A stretch of 64,000 nucleotides of DNA. It comes from JALYLC01 sp963743275 (lineage in GTDB: Bacteria; Actinomycetota; Thermoleophilia; Gaiellales; JALYLC01). This document shows positions 36,114 to 44,883 of the stretch, in pieces. Made by a program: the position numbers and the translations under genes. Within the stretch, counting starts at the first letter, position 1; each line of letters opens with the position of its first letter. The notes beneath the pieces are model-generated. The model worked only from the letters and a program-made list of their open reading frames with translations. It was not told the DNA's origin and did no database searches. The stretch is taken from assembly GCA_963743275.1 (NCBI GenBank), contig CAVUPB010000002.1, forward strand, positions 186,001-250,000. Reading direction: 5' to 3'.

Positions 36114-37514
36114 ATGGGTCTGCTGTTCTATCCCCGCGGTGGGTCCGCGCTCGTGGCCGCGTACCTGTCGCGCGCGCTGAACGCCGAGGGCTGGCACGTG
36201 ACGCTCGCGTGCGGGTCGCTCGGCCCGCCCGGCGCGCTCGGGAACGCCGAGCGGTTCTTCGACGGCATCGACACCGTCGCCGCCCGCTACGACGACGCGG
36301 TGGCGCGCTGGGAGCGCGGCGAGGACCCGATGGACGCCCCGTTCCCGATGCAGCCGTCGTACGAGCAGCGGCCGGGCGTCCCCGACCGCTCGTTCCCGCG
36401 CGTCTCGCCCGCGCAGGGCGAGCGGATCGTCGCGGCCTGGGCGCGGCTGATCGGCGCATCGGCCGAGCTGCGGCGCGCGCGGATCTTCCACCTCCATCAC
36501 CTCACGCCGATCCACGACGCCGCAGCCGCGGTGCTGCCGGGCATTCCCGTCGTGACCCACCTGCACGGCACCGAGCTCAAGATGCTCGACAAGATCGAGC
36601 GCGGCGAGGCGGGCGACGGCCAGGGCGCCCACGCGGCCTGGTGGGCCGCGCGCATGCGCGCGGCGGCGCACCGCGCGGCCGCGACCATCGTCATCTCCCC
36701 GCATCAGCGCGACGAGGCGGTGCGCTTGCTCGGCCTGGCGCCCGCGAGCGTGCACCTGATACCCGACGGCGTCGACAACCGGCGCTTCGCGGTGCGCCGC
36801 GCGCGCGCCGGCGAGCGCCGGGCGCGCTGGCTCGAATGGCTCGTGCACGACCCGCAGGGCTGGGACGAGGCGAGCTGCAGGCCCGGCAGCGTCCGCTACG
36901 GCGAGGACGAGGTGTGCGCCGCGTTCGCGGACGAGCGCACGGGGGAGCCGCTCCCGGTCCTGATCTACGTCGGGCGCTTCCTCGGGTTCAAGCGCGTGCC
37001 GCTGCTCGTGCGCGCCTATGCCCGGGCACGCGCCCGCATGTCCGTGCCGGCGCCGCTCGTGATCTGGGGCGGGGCGCCCGGGGAGTGGGAGGGGGAGCAC
37101 CCGCACACCGTCGCCGTGCGCGCCGGCGTCGAGGGCGTCTTCTTCGCCGGCTGGCGCGGGCACGACGACCTCCCGCTCGGCCTCGCCGGCGCGGATTGCT
37201 TCGTCGCCCCCTCGACGGACGAGCCGTTCGGCCTCGTCTACCTCGAGGCGATGGCCTGCGGCCTGCCGGTGATCGGCACGCGCAGCGGTGGCCCGCCGAG
37301 CTTCGTCAACGTCGTGCCGGGCGAGCCCGACGGCTGGCTCGTCCCGCCCGACGACGAGGCCGCACTCGCCCTGGCGATCGCCCAGGCGATCGACGACCCC
37401 GCCGAGCGCAGGCGGCGCGGCGAGCTCGCAGCCCGGCACGTGCGCGAGAGCTACTCCTGGCACGGCCTCGCGGGCCGCTTCACGCAGCTCTACGAACAGG
37501 TCGCCGCGGCCTGA
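36114..37514 (+). CDS. GT4-family glycosyltransferase
   Basis: 466 residues, GT-B fold. N-terminal LLFYPRGGSALVAAYLSRAL, THLHGTELK near residue 145, VISPHQRDEAVRLLG, LIPDGVDNRRF, LIYVGRFLGFKRV and the donor-site EX7E in DEPFGLVYLEAMACGLP. Transfers a sugar from a nucleotide donor to an unknown acceptor; context (YdcF upstream) hints at envelope glycan. An internal insertion from about 235 to 270 carries two Cys. Confidence 0.88.
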   Translation: MGLLFYPRGGSALVAAYLSRALNAEGWHVTLACGSLGPPGALGNAERFFDGIDTVAARYDDAVARWERGEDPMDAPFPMQPSYEQRPGVPDRSFPRVSPAQGERIVAAWARLIGASAELRRARIFHLHHLTPIHDAAAAVLPGIPVVTHLHGTELKMLDKIERGEAGDGQGAHAAWWAARMRAAAHRAAATIVISPHQRDEAVRLLGLAPASVHLIPDGVDNRRFAVRRARAGERRARWLEWLVHDPQGWDEASCRPGSVRYGEDEVCAAFADERTGEPLPVLIYVGRFLGFKRVPLLVRAYARARARMSVPAPLVIWGGAPGEWEGEHPHTVAVRAGVEGVFFAGWRGHDDLPLGLAGADCFVAPSTDEPFGLVYLEAMACGLPVIGTRSGGPPSFVNVVPGEPDGWLVPPDDEAALALAIAQAIDDPAERRRRGELAARHVRESYSWHGLAGRFTQLYEQVAAA

Positions 37515-37569
37515 TCGGCCGGCGAACGGCCCCTCGTATGGGGCTGCGACACGCCGTATCATCGGCCGC

Positions 37570-38898
37570 ATGGCGTCCCACGACAGCGCGAGCCCGGCAA
37601 GCGATCTCGAGACGCCCGTGAGTGCCACACCGCTCGCCGGCGGCGTCTCCGGCGGGCGCCTCGCGGCCGCGCGTGCCCTGCAGGGCAGGATCGGCAACGC
37701 CGCGGCCGCACGCGCGCTGATGCGGGAGCCCGAGGGCAGCCCGCCGCCGGCCGCCGTGGCTCCCGCCGGGGCCGCGCCCCCGCCGGCGGCGGCCCCGAGC
37801 AACGTGAAGGGCTCCTACAAGCTCACCTACACGCATACGTTCGATCAGACGCCTCCGACCAAGATCCCTCCGATCTTCGAGTACGAGGGCGTCAAGATCG
37901 GCGGCGAGCTGGAGTTCGAGCCCGAGGGGCCGGGCGGCGGCGAGGAGAACAAGGGCGCGAGCAGCTCGACGAAGATCGCGCCGATCGCGGGCGCGAGCTC
38001 GAAGAGCGGTCATGGCGCCGGGCCCAACGTCGGCGGCGAGGTCAAGCAGGAGAGCGCCCTCGATCCGGTCGTGGGCGGCATCCTCGACGGCGTCCAGCCG
38101 AAGTTCGACCGCGGGATCCAGTTCACGAGCCGGGACGGCCTCGAGGCCGGCGGTGGCGTCGAGTTCGAGGGCAAGGCCCACAGCTTCGCGGTCCACTTCA
38201 AGATCGTCGAGTGGGAGCCCGGCAGCAAGCCGAAGTTCGGCGTGGTCGAGCCCGAGTTCAAAGAGGTCGAGTTCAGCAAGCCGCACGTATCGGTTCCCGG
38301 CCTCGGAACCGGCACGCTCAAGTTCTCCGGCAAGGTGGCGCTGATCGTCGGGCCCGATCTCGTCAAGCTCGTCGAGGAGCTGGTCGAGCGCTTCGGCAAG
38401 GAGGTCGTGATCGACGCCGCGTTCGACGCCGGGATCGCGCTCGTCGGCGTCGCGACGGTGGCGGCGACCGTGTGGGAGATGCTGTACGCCGAGCAGGAGG
38501 GCCGCGAGGAGATGGACGCCGTCCTGGCGGCGCGCGACGACATCGTCGCCTACTGCAGCGCCTACGCCGCCGTGTCGCAGGGCTACGAGCACAAGGGTGG
38601 CGGAAAGGCCGCCGAGGAAGGCGCCGCAGCGGCCAGGGCTGCGCTCAAGAAGGGCGCCAAGGGCACGAAGCCCGAGGGCCTCGTGGCCGACGCGAAGCGC
38701 GCCGCGGGCGGGGACATCAAGATGGAGGTCTACCCGCTCTTCCGCGCCGAGGCGCGCAAGAAGCTCGTGGCCGACTGGAACCGCAACCACCGCGTCAAGA
38801 GCGCGCTCTACAGCATCGTGCTGATGGGCGACATCGACGGCGGCCCGCTCGGCGGCTACTTCGACCAGGTGATCTGGGCCGACCGCTTCCCGGGCTGA
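37570..38898 (+). CDS. hypothetical protein with N-terminal GNxA motif of eCIS/DUF4157-associated proteins
   Basis: 442 residues. After a flexible start, LAAARALQGRIGNAAAARALM matches the LQxxxGNxAVxRL motif that precedes DUF4157 and other proteins linked to extracellular contractile injection systems. A Pro/Ala linker (about 58-75) follows. Then comes a beta-rich region with repeated lysine-glycine strands (KIGGELEFEPEG, GLEAGGGVEFEGK, KFSGKVALIVG), a hydrophobic helix AFDAGIALVGVATVAATVW near 280-300, and an alpha-helical C-terminus ending IWADRFPG. No catalytic motif recognised. No contractile-system genes are nearby. Confidence 0.6.
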   Translation: MASHDSASPASDLETPVSATPLAGGVSGGRLAAARALQGRIGNAAAARALMREPEGSPPPAAVAPAGAAPPPAAAPSNVKGSYKLTYTHTFDQTPPTKIPPIFEYEGVKIGGELEFEPEGPGGGEENKGASSSTKIAPIAGASSKSGHGAGPNVGGEVKQESALDPVVGGILDGVQPKFDRGIQFTSRDGLEAGGGVEFEGKAHSFAVHFKIVEWEPGSKPKFGVVEPEFKEVEFSKPHVSVPGLGTGTLKFSGKVALIVGPDLVKLVEELVERFGKEVVIDAAFDAGIALVGVATVAATVWEMLYAEQEGREEMDAVLAARDDIVAYCSAYAAVSQGYEHKGGGKAAEEGAAAARAALKKGAKGTKPEGLVADAKRAAGGDIKMEVYPLFRAEARKKLVADWNRNHRVKSALYSIVLMGDIDGGPLGGYFDQVIWADRFPG

Positions 38899-38916
38899 GC
38901 TTCCAGGCGCGCCCGG

Positions 38917-40119
38917 TCAGCCCGGGATCGTCAGGCTCTCGAGGTCCCGTGGGTACTCGGTGAGCACGTCGATGCCGTCCGGGGTCACGGCCACGGTGTC
39001 CGAGTGCCGGAACCCGCCGATGTCGGAGGCGTACAGGCCGGGCTCGATCGTGAACACCATTCCCGGCTCGATCCGCGTGTGATCGCCGAGGTCGAGGAAC
39101 GGTGCCTCGTGGTTGCGCAGCCCGATCGCGTGGCCGGTGTGCTGGCGCCAGTACGGCAGGAGGTCGTGCTGCTCGAGGTAGCGCATGACGGCGTGGTCGA
39201 CGTCGGCGCACGTCGCGCCCGGCCGCAGCGCGTCGAATGCGGCGCTCTGCGCCGCCACGGTGTGGTCGAAGAGGCGGCGCACCTCGTCGTTCGCGCGGCC
39301 GATGACCATCGCGCGCTCGAGCTCGGCGTTGTAGCCCCAGATCGGCGCGCTCGTCTCGCTCACGAGCACGTCGCCCGTCCGGAACTCGATGTTGTGGGCG
39401 ACCGCGTGCGCCCACGAGCTGCGCAGGCCGATCTGCCCGCGGTAGCCGGCCGACACGCCGTCGGCCGAGGACAGGCCCCCGACCTCGCCGTGCGCGGCGA
39501 GCATCGCGAGCGTGGCCTCCTGGCCGGCGCGCAGGCTCGCCTCGGCCTCGGTCGCTCCCGGCCGCGTGTACTCCTGCAGCAGGCGGTGGGCGTGCTCGCA
39601 CCAGCGGGCGCTCTCGCGGATGAGCGCGATCTCGCTCGTGCTCTTGCGCACCATCATGCCCTCGATCACCGCGGTGAGCGGCGTGACCGTGCCGGCCGCG
39701 GTCTCGCTCAGCGGCGGGCCCTGGTAGCCGAGGATGCCCGGGTAGCCGTCCTGGTCGGCGCCGATCGAGCCGCGCACGCCGAGATCGGCCAGCGCGCGCG
39801 CGAGGATCCGCATCGGGTGCTCGATGCCGGGGTATTCGGTGTACGACTCGACCCGCTCGAAGGCCGTCTCGGCGCGCACGCGCTCGACCTCGAACTCGGG
39901 CACGAGCACCAGCATCTCGCCGCCCGCGGCCTGCGCGAAGATGACGGGGCGCTCCGTGGACAGGAAGCCGAAGCCGGTGAAGTACTGGATGTAGTCGGCG
40001 CCGAAGAGGACGTAGCCGGCGAGACCGTGGCGCCGGACGTGCTCGAGCAGGCGCTCGCGCCGCTCCTGCAACTCGGCTGCCGGGATGCCCGTCCGCGCGT
40101 CCGTGCTCTGCCCCACCAT
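38917..40119 (-). CDS. M24-family protein (Xaa-Pro aminopeptidase/creatinase-like)
   Basis: 400 residues. N-terminal creatinase domain and C-terminal pita-bread domain. TGHAIGLRNHE keeps the His pair and FTIEPGLY a Glu, but the Asp ligand site reads SETSAPIWGYNAELERA and the last site FRHSDT, so the metal ligands are not canonical. A creatinase-like or ectoine-hydrolase-like hydrolase is possible. GAGGAG upstream of ATG at 40119 fixes the start. Confidence 0.75.
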   Translation of the reverse strand: MVGQSTDARTGIPAAELQERRERLLEHVRRHGLAGYVLFGADYIQYFTGFGFLSTERPVIFAQAAGGEMLVLVPEFEVERVRAETAFERVESYTEYPGIEHPMRILARALADLGVRGSIGADQDGYPGILGYQGPPLSETAAGTVTPLTAVIEGMMVRKSTSEIALIRESARWCEHAHRLLQEYTRPGATEAEASLRAGQEATLAMLAAHGEVGGLSSADGVSAGYRGQIGLRSSWAHAVAHNIEFRTGDVLVSETSAPIWGYNAELERAMVIGRANDEVRRLFDHTVAAQSAAFDALRPGATCADVDHAVMRYLEQHDLLPYWRQHTGHAIGLRNHEAPFLDLGDHTRIEPGMVFTIEPGLYASDIGGFRHSDTVAVTPDGIDVLTEYPRDLESLTIPG

Positions 40120-40248
40120 CGACTCCTCGCTTCGGCTCCAGGGTTGGAGCACGTGCAGGGTAGCGCGCACCCGCCGCGCGAAAGTGGTCCATGAACGTGC
40201 AGGGTGATTGGCCTCAGCGGATGGGCCATTACGGCCTACGCTGGCCCC

Positions 40249-40605
40249 ATGAACGCATCCGAACGACTGAGGACGAAGAACCTGGCGCGCGAGGCGCTGC
40301 GCCCGATGGACGAGACCCTCGAGGGCTACGCATGGCTCCCGCGGATGATCGACAAGGCGCGCGCGGCGAGCGCCGGGACGCTCGGCGACTACGTCCACCC
40401 ATGCCCGGTCGATCGGCGCTGCCTCGCGCTGCTCGGCGTGGGTGCGCGGCGGTTCGGCGAGATCGCGAGCGGCGCGCGCACTGCGGCCGACGTGCTCGCG
40501 GGGCTCGAGCGCGCCGGCGCGCGGCCGGCCGCGGAGGCGTGGTTCGACGCCGTCGCCTTCGAAGAGGGGCTGATGCGGGCCGAGGAGGCGCGGACCGCCG
40601 CCTAG
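40249..40605 (+). CDS. DUF5069-family protein
   Basis: 118 residues. LEGYAWLPRMIDKARAASAGTLGDY matches the opening of DUF5069 proteins (GGYxxLPRxIDKxR), and EAWFDAVAFEE fits their C-terminal helix. Function of the family is unknown. ATG at 40249. Confidence 0.7.
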   Translation: MNASERLRTKNLAREALRPMDETLEGYAWLPRMIDKARAASAGTLGDYVHPCPVDRRCLALLGVGARRFGEIASGARTAADVLAGLERAGARPAAEAWFDAVAFEEGLMRAEEARTAA

Positions 40606-40672
40606 AGTTGGTCTCGATGGCTGCGCGCAGAGAGAGCGAGCTCTTCGAGACGATCGTCCGCGGGTCCGCGCC

Positions 40673-41657
40673 GTGATCATCGACAGCGCCGTCTACCGCA
40701 ACGGGGCGCGCGACCCCGAGCTCTCGTCGTACGAGGACCTCTTCACCGCCTGCCAGGGGGGCGACGCCCTGGCATGGCTCGGGCTGTACGAGCCGACGGG
40801 CCTCGAGCTCGAGTCGGTCGCGCACACGTTCGGCCTCCACGAGCTCGCCGTCGAGGACGCGGTCAAGGCCCACCAGCGCCCCAAGCTCGAGCGCTACGGC
40901 GACACGCAGTTCCTCGTCCTGCGGCCCGCGCGCTACGTCGACGAGACCGAGACCGTGGTCTTCGGCGAGGTCGACATCTTCGCCGGGCCGAGCTTCGTGA
41001 TCACCGTCCGCCACGGCGAGGCGCCCGATCTCGAGTCATGTGCGGCGCGCGCTGGAGGCACGCCCGGCGCTCCTGGCACGCGGGCCGCTCGCGATCGTCT
41101 ACGGCGTCCTCGACCACCTCGTCGACTGCTACCAGCCGGTCGTCGCCGGGCTCGAGAACGACATCGACGAGATCGAGGACGAGGTCTTCAGCGGCAGCGC
41201 CACGGTCTCTCGCCGCATGTACGAGCTGACGCGCGAGGTCATCGAGTTCCAGCGCGCGACGAAGCCGCTCACCGGCATCCTCGCCCGCCTGATCGACCTC
41301 CCGGGCGTCGACGACGAGGAACGCCGCTACCTGCGCGACGTCCAGGATCACGCCATCCGCATCGAGGAGCGCGTGGACGAGTTCCGCACGCTGCTCCAGA
41401 ACATCCTCTCCGTCCACCTGACGCTCGAGACGAAGGCGCTCACCGAGGTGGCCGTCAGCCAGAACGAGCAGGTGCAGAAGATCTCGGCCTGGGCGGCCAT
41501 CCTCTTCGCCCCGACGCTCATCGGCACGGTCTACGGCATGAACTTCAAGGACATGCCGGAGCTCGGGTGGCGCCTCGGCTATCCGATGGCGATCGCGCTG
41601 ATGGTCGCCGTGAGCGTGGCGCTCTACCTCATCTTCAAGCGCCGTCGCTGGATCTGA
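40673..41657 (+). CDS. corA: CorA-family Mg2+/Co2+ channel, interrupted by a frameshift
   Basis: N-terminal cytoplasmic domain to about residue 120 in one frame (LYEPTGLELESVAHTFGLHELAVEDAVKAHQRPK, FVITVRHG), then the remainder in another (HVRRALEARP, DIDEIEDEVF, and long stalk helices). The end has FAPTLIGTVYGMNFKDMPEL, the GMN selectivity motif, and a second membrane helix LMVAVSVALYLIFKRRRW. The frames join near 41033-41040 by a one- or two-base change (GATCTCGAGTCATGTG). Combined length of about 327 residues is normal for CorA. Frameshift or sequencing error. Confidence 0.8.
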
Positions 41658-41792
41658 CCGCCCGCCGCGGCCGGAAAATTCCCCCGTCGGAGTGGTTTCG
41701 CCGCGGCCGGCGCATCTCACACTTGGGCATCCCACGTACAGGGCCGCCACACCGGGCGTCCCCCGACCACGAGTCGCGAACAGAGGCGGCGA

Positions 41793-42218
41793 ATGCCCGG
41801 CAGGAAGATGCTCAGTCGCGGGTACACGACGTTCATCGCGTTGCTGTGCACGGCTGCGGTCGCGTATGCGATCCACGCGAACGGCGAGGCGGCCAAGGCC
41901 GGTCGCGCCGAGGCGCGCGCGCAGAAGTGGGAGCGCTACGCCCGCGCGACCCGGGCGCACCGCAAGCAGACCGCGAAGAGCTTCGCGGTGCTCGTGCGCC
42001 AGTACAACAAGCTCGCGCGCAACGCGACGGCCGAGCAGCGCCGGCTGCTCGCGACGCTTTCGCGTGCGCGCAAGCAGGCGGCATCCGCGCGCCCGAGCGG
42101 CGCTCCGCCCGTCACCTACGCGACGCAGTCGCTCACGATCTCCCAGCCCACCGTGCAGGCGCCCGCGCCTGCGGCGGCAGCAGCCGCGCCCTCCGAGCCC
42201 ATGACGAAGACGAGCTGA
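41793..42218 (+). CDS. membrane-anchored coiled-coil protein (copy A)
   Basis: 141 residues. One N-terminal helix (TTFIALLCTAAVAYAIHA), then about 65 residues of charged helix with QKWERYARATRAHRKQ, LVRQYNKLARNATAEQRRLL, then a Pro/Ala-rich tail with VTYATQSLTISQPTV. It resembles the N-terminal third of the protein encoded at 43086 (shared AAKxG, WExxA, RQYxxLAR, QRxL). First gene of a five-gene operon, 4 bp before the next. No known domain. Confidence 0.7.
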   Translation: MPGRKMLSRGYTTFIALLCTAAVAYAIHANGEAAKAGRAEARAQKWERYARATRAHRKQTAKSFAVLVRQYNKLARNATAEQRRLLATLSRARKQAASARPSGAPPVTYATQSLTISQPTVQAPAPAAAAAAPSEPMTKTS

Positions 42219-42222
42219 TCCG

Positions 42223-43082
42223 ATGGCTGACCTCTCGAAGCACCGTGGTATCGCGTCCGCACTGCTCGCCGCCGGGGCCATCGGCGGGGGCGTGATCGGC
42301 GGCGCAAGCGTGATCGTGAAGGCCCGCGGCGCGGGCACGCCGGCGGCGGCCGCCGGCGCGACCGCTCTGCCTGCGACGGCCGGGGCGGCGCCGGCGCCCG
42401 CGGCCAAGCACGTCGTGGTCAAGGGCCTGCGGAAGTGGCGGCCCGCGAAGCTCCCCAAGCGCCTCGAGCTCGCGCCCGTCGTGCGTCACGGGCACAAGGT
42501 CGTCACCGTCGTGACGCCGGTCGCCGTGGCCGCTGCGGCGCCGAGCGCGAGCACGCCCACGCACGCGAAGAAGGCGGCGAAGCCGCACAAGCGCCGCGCA
42601 CGCACGCACAGAGCCACGCGAAGCCGGCCAAGAGCGCGAAGGGGGCGGCGCCCAAGAAGGCCGCGCCGAGCACGCAGCCGTCCACGGATCCCGGGACCGG
42701 CAGCACGTCCTCGCCCGCGCCGGCTCCGTCGGCGCCCGTGGCGCCGGCGGCTCCGGCCGCGCCGCCGGCACCGCCGGCGCCCGCGCCCGCCGCGCCGCCG
42801 CCCCTGCCGCTGGTTCCCACCGGGGCGGTCGTGATCACGGGCAAGGCCGTCGCGGGGAAGACCCTGACGGCGTCGTGGACGGGCGCCGACCCCGCGACGA
42901 CGACGTACCAGTGGCTGCTCTGCGACAAGGACGGCAAGGCCTGCCAGCCGATGCCGGGCGAGACGAACGCGACCTACGTGCCGAAGTCCGCCGACCTCAC
43001 CCTGACCGTGCGCGTGAGCACCGTCTGCGGCACGTACACGTCGACCTCCAGGGCGACCGACCAGATCGAGCAGGGCGGCTGA
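42223..43082 (+). CDS. membrane-anchored Ala/Pro-rich protein with C-terminal Ig-like domain, frameshifted
   Basis: N-terminal helix ASALLAAGAIGGGVIGGASV, then Ala/Pro/Lys-rich sequence. The frame breaks near 42597-42610 at three CGCA repeats; adding one more 4-base unit (or one base) restores the frame into SHAKPAKSAKGAAPKKAAP and a long Pro/Ala linker. The end is a beta-sandwich: GKAVAGKTLTASW, TTYQWLLCDKDGKACQ, ADLTLTVRVST. This is the Ig-like repeat common in actinobacterial surface proteins, here with a likely Cys-Cys bridge. About 286 residues in all. Confidence 0.65.
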
Positions 43083-43085
43083 GCG

Positions 43086-44019
43086 ATGGGTCGCTACACC
43101 AAGGCCTACACGGGGACGCTCGCGATCGTGTGCGCCGGGTCGATCGCGGTCGCCGTGCGGGCCAGCGACAAGGCCGCGAAGGTCGGCGAGCTCGACGCCA
43201 GGGCCGATCGCTGGGAGACCTGGGCGAACAACGAGCGCCTGCGCGACGAGCGCGCCTACGCGCGCTTCAACGAGGTCGCACGCCAGTACCGCCAGCTCGC
43301 CCGCCGGGTCGAGCGGTCGCAACGGCGGCTGCAGCGCGAGATCGCCGCGACGCGCTCGATCGCACCGCCGCGTCGTCGTCGGCCAGCCGATCATCACCTA
43401 CGTGCGCGTGCGCAAGCTCGTGCCCGTCGTCAGCGCGCCCTCTGCGGCGGTGCCCTCGCCGTCGACGGGCGGGGCGCCCGTGGCCGTCACCGCGACGCAG
43501 CAGAAGGCGGCGACCGGCAAGGGGCAGAAGCCGCTCACGCCGACGAAGCCGAAGAAGGCGTCGCCGCCGGCGCCGGGCGGCTCGGGCAGCGGGAGCGCGC
43601 CCGCGACCGGCACGGGCACGCCGGCCGATCCGGGCGGCGCTCAGGGCGGTGGCAGCGCGACCGCCGGCCCGCCGCCCCCGGCCGCCAACCCGCCGGGCGG
43701 CGGGACGACGACGACGCCTCCGGCGACGGTCACCGCCCCGGTCAACACCAAGCTGCCCGCGATCATCGGGGTGGCGCAGTCGAGCAAGACGATCTCGGCC
43801 GATCCGGGCTCGTGGACGGGCACTCCCACCAGCTTCACGTACCAGTGGCAGCGCTGCGACGCCGCCGGCGCGAACTGCGTCGTGGTCGGCAACGGCCAGT
43901 CCTACACGTGCGTGCCCTCCGACATCGACAAGACCATGCGGGTCGCGGTCGAGGCCAAGAACAGCGCCGGCTCCGCCGTCGCCGTCTCGGCGGCGTCGCC
44001 GAAGACGAAGCCGAGCTGA
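43086..44019 (+). CDS. membrane-anchored coiled-coil protein with C-terminal Ig-like domain (copy C), frameshifted
   Basis: N-terminal helix (TGTLAIVCAGSIAVAV), charged coiled coil (ELDARADRWETWANNERLRDE, RQYRQLARRVERSQRRLQ), then a frame break near 43362-43375. In the corrected frame it continues RRVVVGQPIITYVRVRKLVPVV, a Gly/Pro-rich linker, and an Ig-like domain (TFTYQWQRC-like strand, DIDKTMRVAVEAKNSAG). About 310 residues. It combines the coiled coil of the 41793 protein with the Ig-like domain of the 42223 protein. Followed 3 bp later by apbE. Confidence 0.65.
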
Positions 44020-44022
44020 GCC

Positions 44023-44883
44023 ATGGGGCATCCGGCCTGGGAGTGGTATGCGATGGGGACGACGTGGCGCGTCTTCCACAGCGGCGGCATGGATCAGGCG
44101 GATGCCGGCGCGCTCGTCGCCCAGGTGGCGGCCGACGAGCAGCGCTGGTCGCGCTTCCGCGCCGACAGCGAGCTTTCGCACATCAACGAGGCGCGCGGGG
44201 CGCCCGTGCGCGTGAGCGCCGAGACGCTCGACCTGCTGACGGCGTGCGATCACTGGCGCGAGGTCACCGACGGTGCGTTCTCGCCGCTCGTGGGCGATGC
44301 GATGGCGGCCTGGGGGTACGCCGCGAGCCGCGACGAGCACGCGCTCGGCGCGGGCACGAGCCCCGGTGCCGTCACGATCCCGCGCGACCGGCTCGTGTTC
44401 GACCCCGATTTCCGGCTCGCCCGGGTTCCCCCGCAGGCCCGCCTCGACCTCGGCGGCATCGCCAAGATGTGGTCCGCGCGGCGGGCGGCGGCCCTGCTCG
44501 TCGAGCGCTGCGACGATCCGTCCCTGCTCGTCGAGGCGGGGGGCGACATGGTCGCCGCGCGCGGAGACCACCTCGTCCGCGTCGAGGCGCCCGGCGATCA
44601 CGCGATCACGGTGCGGGCGGGCCAGGGCATCGCGACGTCGGGCTGGAGCCGCCGTCACTGGACGAACGGCGACGGCGAGCAGGCGCACCACCTGATCGAT
44701 CCCGAGACCGGCGCCCCCGGCCCGCGCGTGCAGGCGACGGTCTGCGCCGACGATCCGATCGAGGCCGAGATCGAGGCGAAGGTGCTGGCGCTGCGCCCGC
44801 ACGAGCTGACGGCGACCGCCAACGCCGCCCTGCTCTGGGACGACGAGGTGCACTGCAACCAGGCCTGGAGGGACGCCGCGTGA
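44023..44883 (+). CDS. apbE: FAD:protein FMN transferase (ApbE)
   Basis: 286 residues. MGTTWRVF at the start, ADEQRWSRFRADSELSHIN, the DGAFSPLVG segment, LDLGGIAKMWSARRAA and LVEAGGDMVA, TSGW and HHLIDPETGAP are the ordered ApbE motifs, including the Mg-binding acidic residues. It attaches FMN covalently to Thr/Ser of a target protein outside the membrane. No signal peptide is obvious. Overlaps the ferric-reductase-like gene by GTGA. No classical FMN acceptor motif (DxxTGAT type) was found in the neighbouring proteins. Confidence 0.88.
   Translation: MGHPAWEWYAMGTTWRVFHSGGMDQADAGALVAQVAADEQRWSRFRADSELSHINEARGAPVRVSAETLDLLTACDHWREVTDGAFSPLVGDAMAAWGYAASRDEHALGAGTSPGAVTIPRDRLVFDPDFRLARVPPQARLDLGGIAKMWSARRAAALLVERCDDPSLLVEAGGDMVAARGDHLVRVEAPGDHAITVRAGQGIATSGWSRRHWTNGDGEQAHHLIDPETGAPGPRVQATVCADDPIEAEIEAKVLALRPHELTATANAALLWDDEVHCNQAWRDAA

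Noticed and set aside
37525..37545. GCCCC/GGGGC hairpin before the eCIS-like gene
   Set aside because: Only five base pairs and no T tract; not distinguishable from chance in such GC-rich DNA.
40618..40676. Small frame MAARRESELFETIVRGSAP ahead of corA overlapping its GTG
   Set aside because: No ribosome site and no recognisable conservation; less convincing than the treS leader, so not annotated.
42223..44019. Flavinylation motif in the anchor proteins
   Set aside because: ETNATYV and similar segments lack the Asp and Gly-Ala-Thr pattern of known ApbE targets, so no FMN attachment site is claimed.
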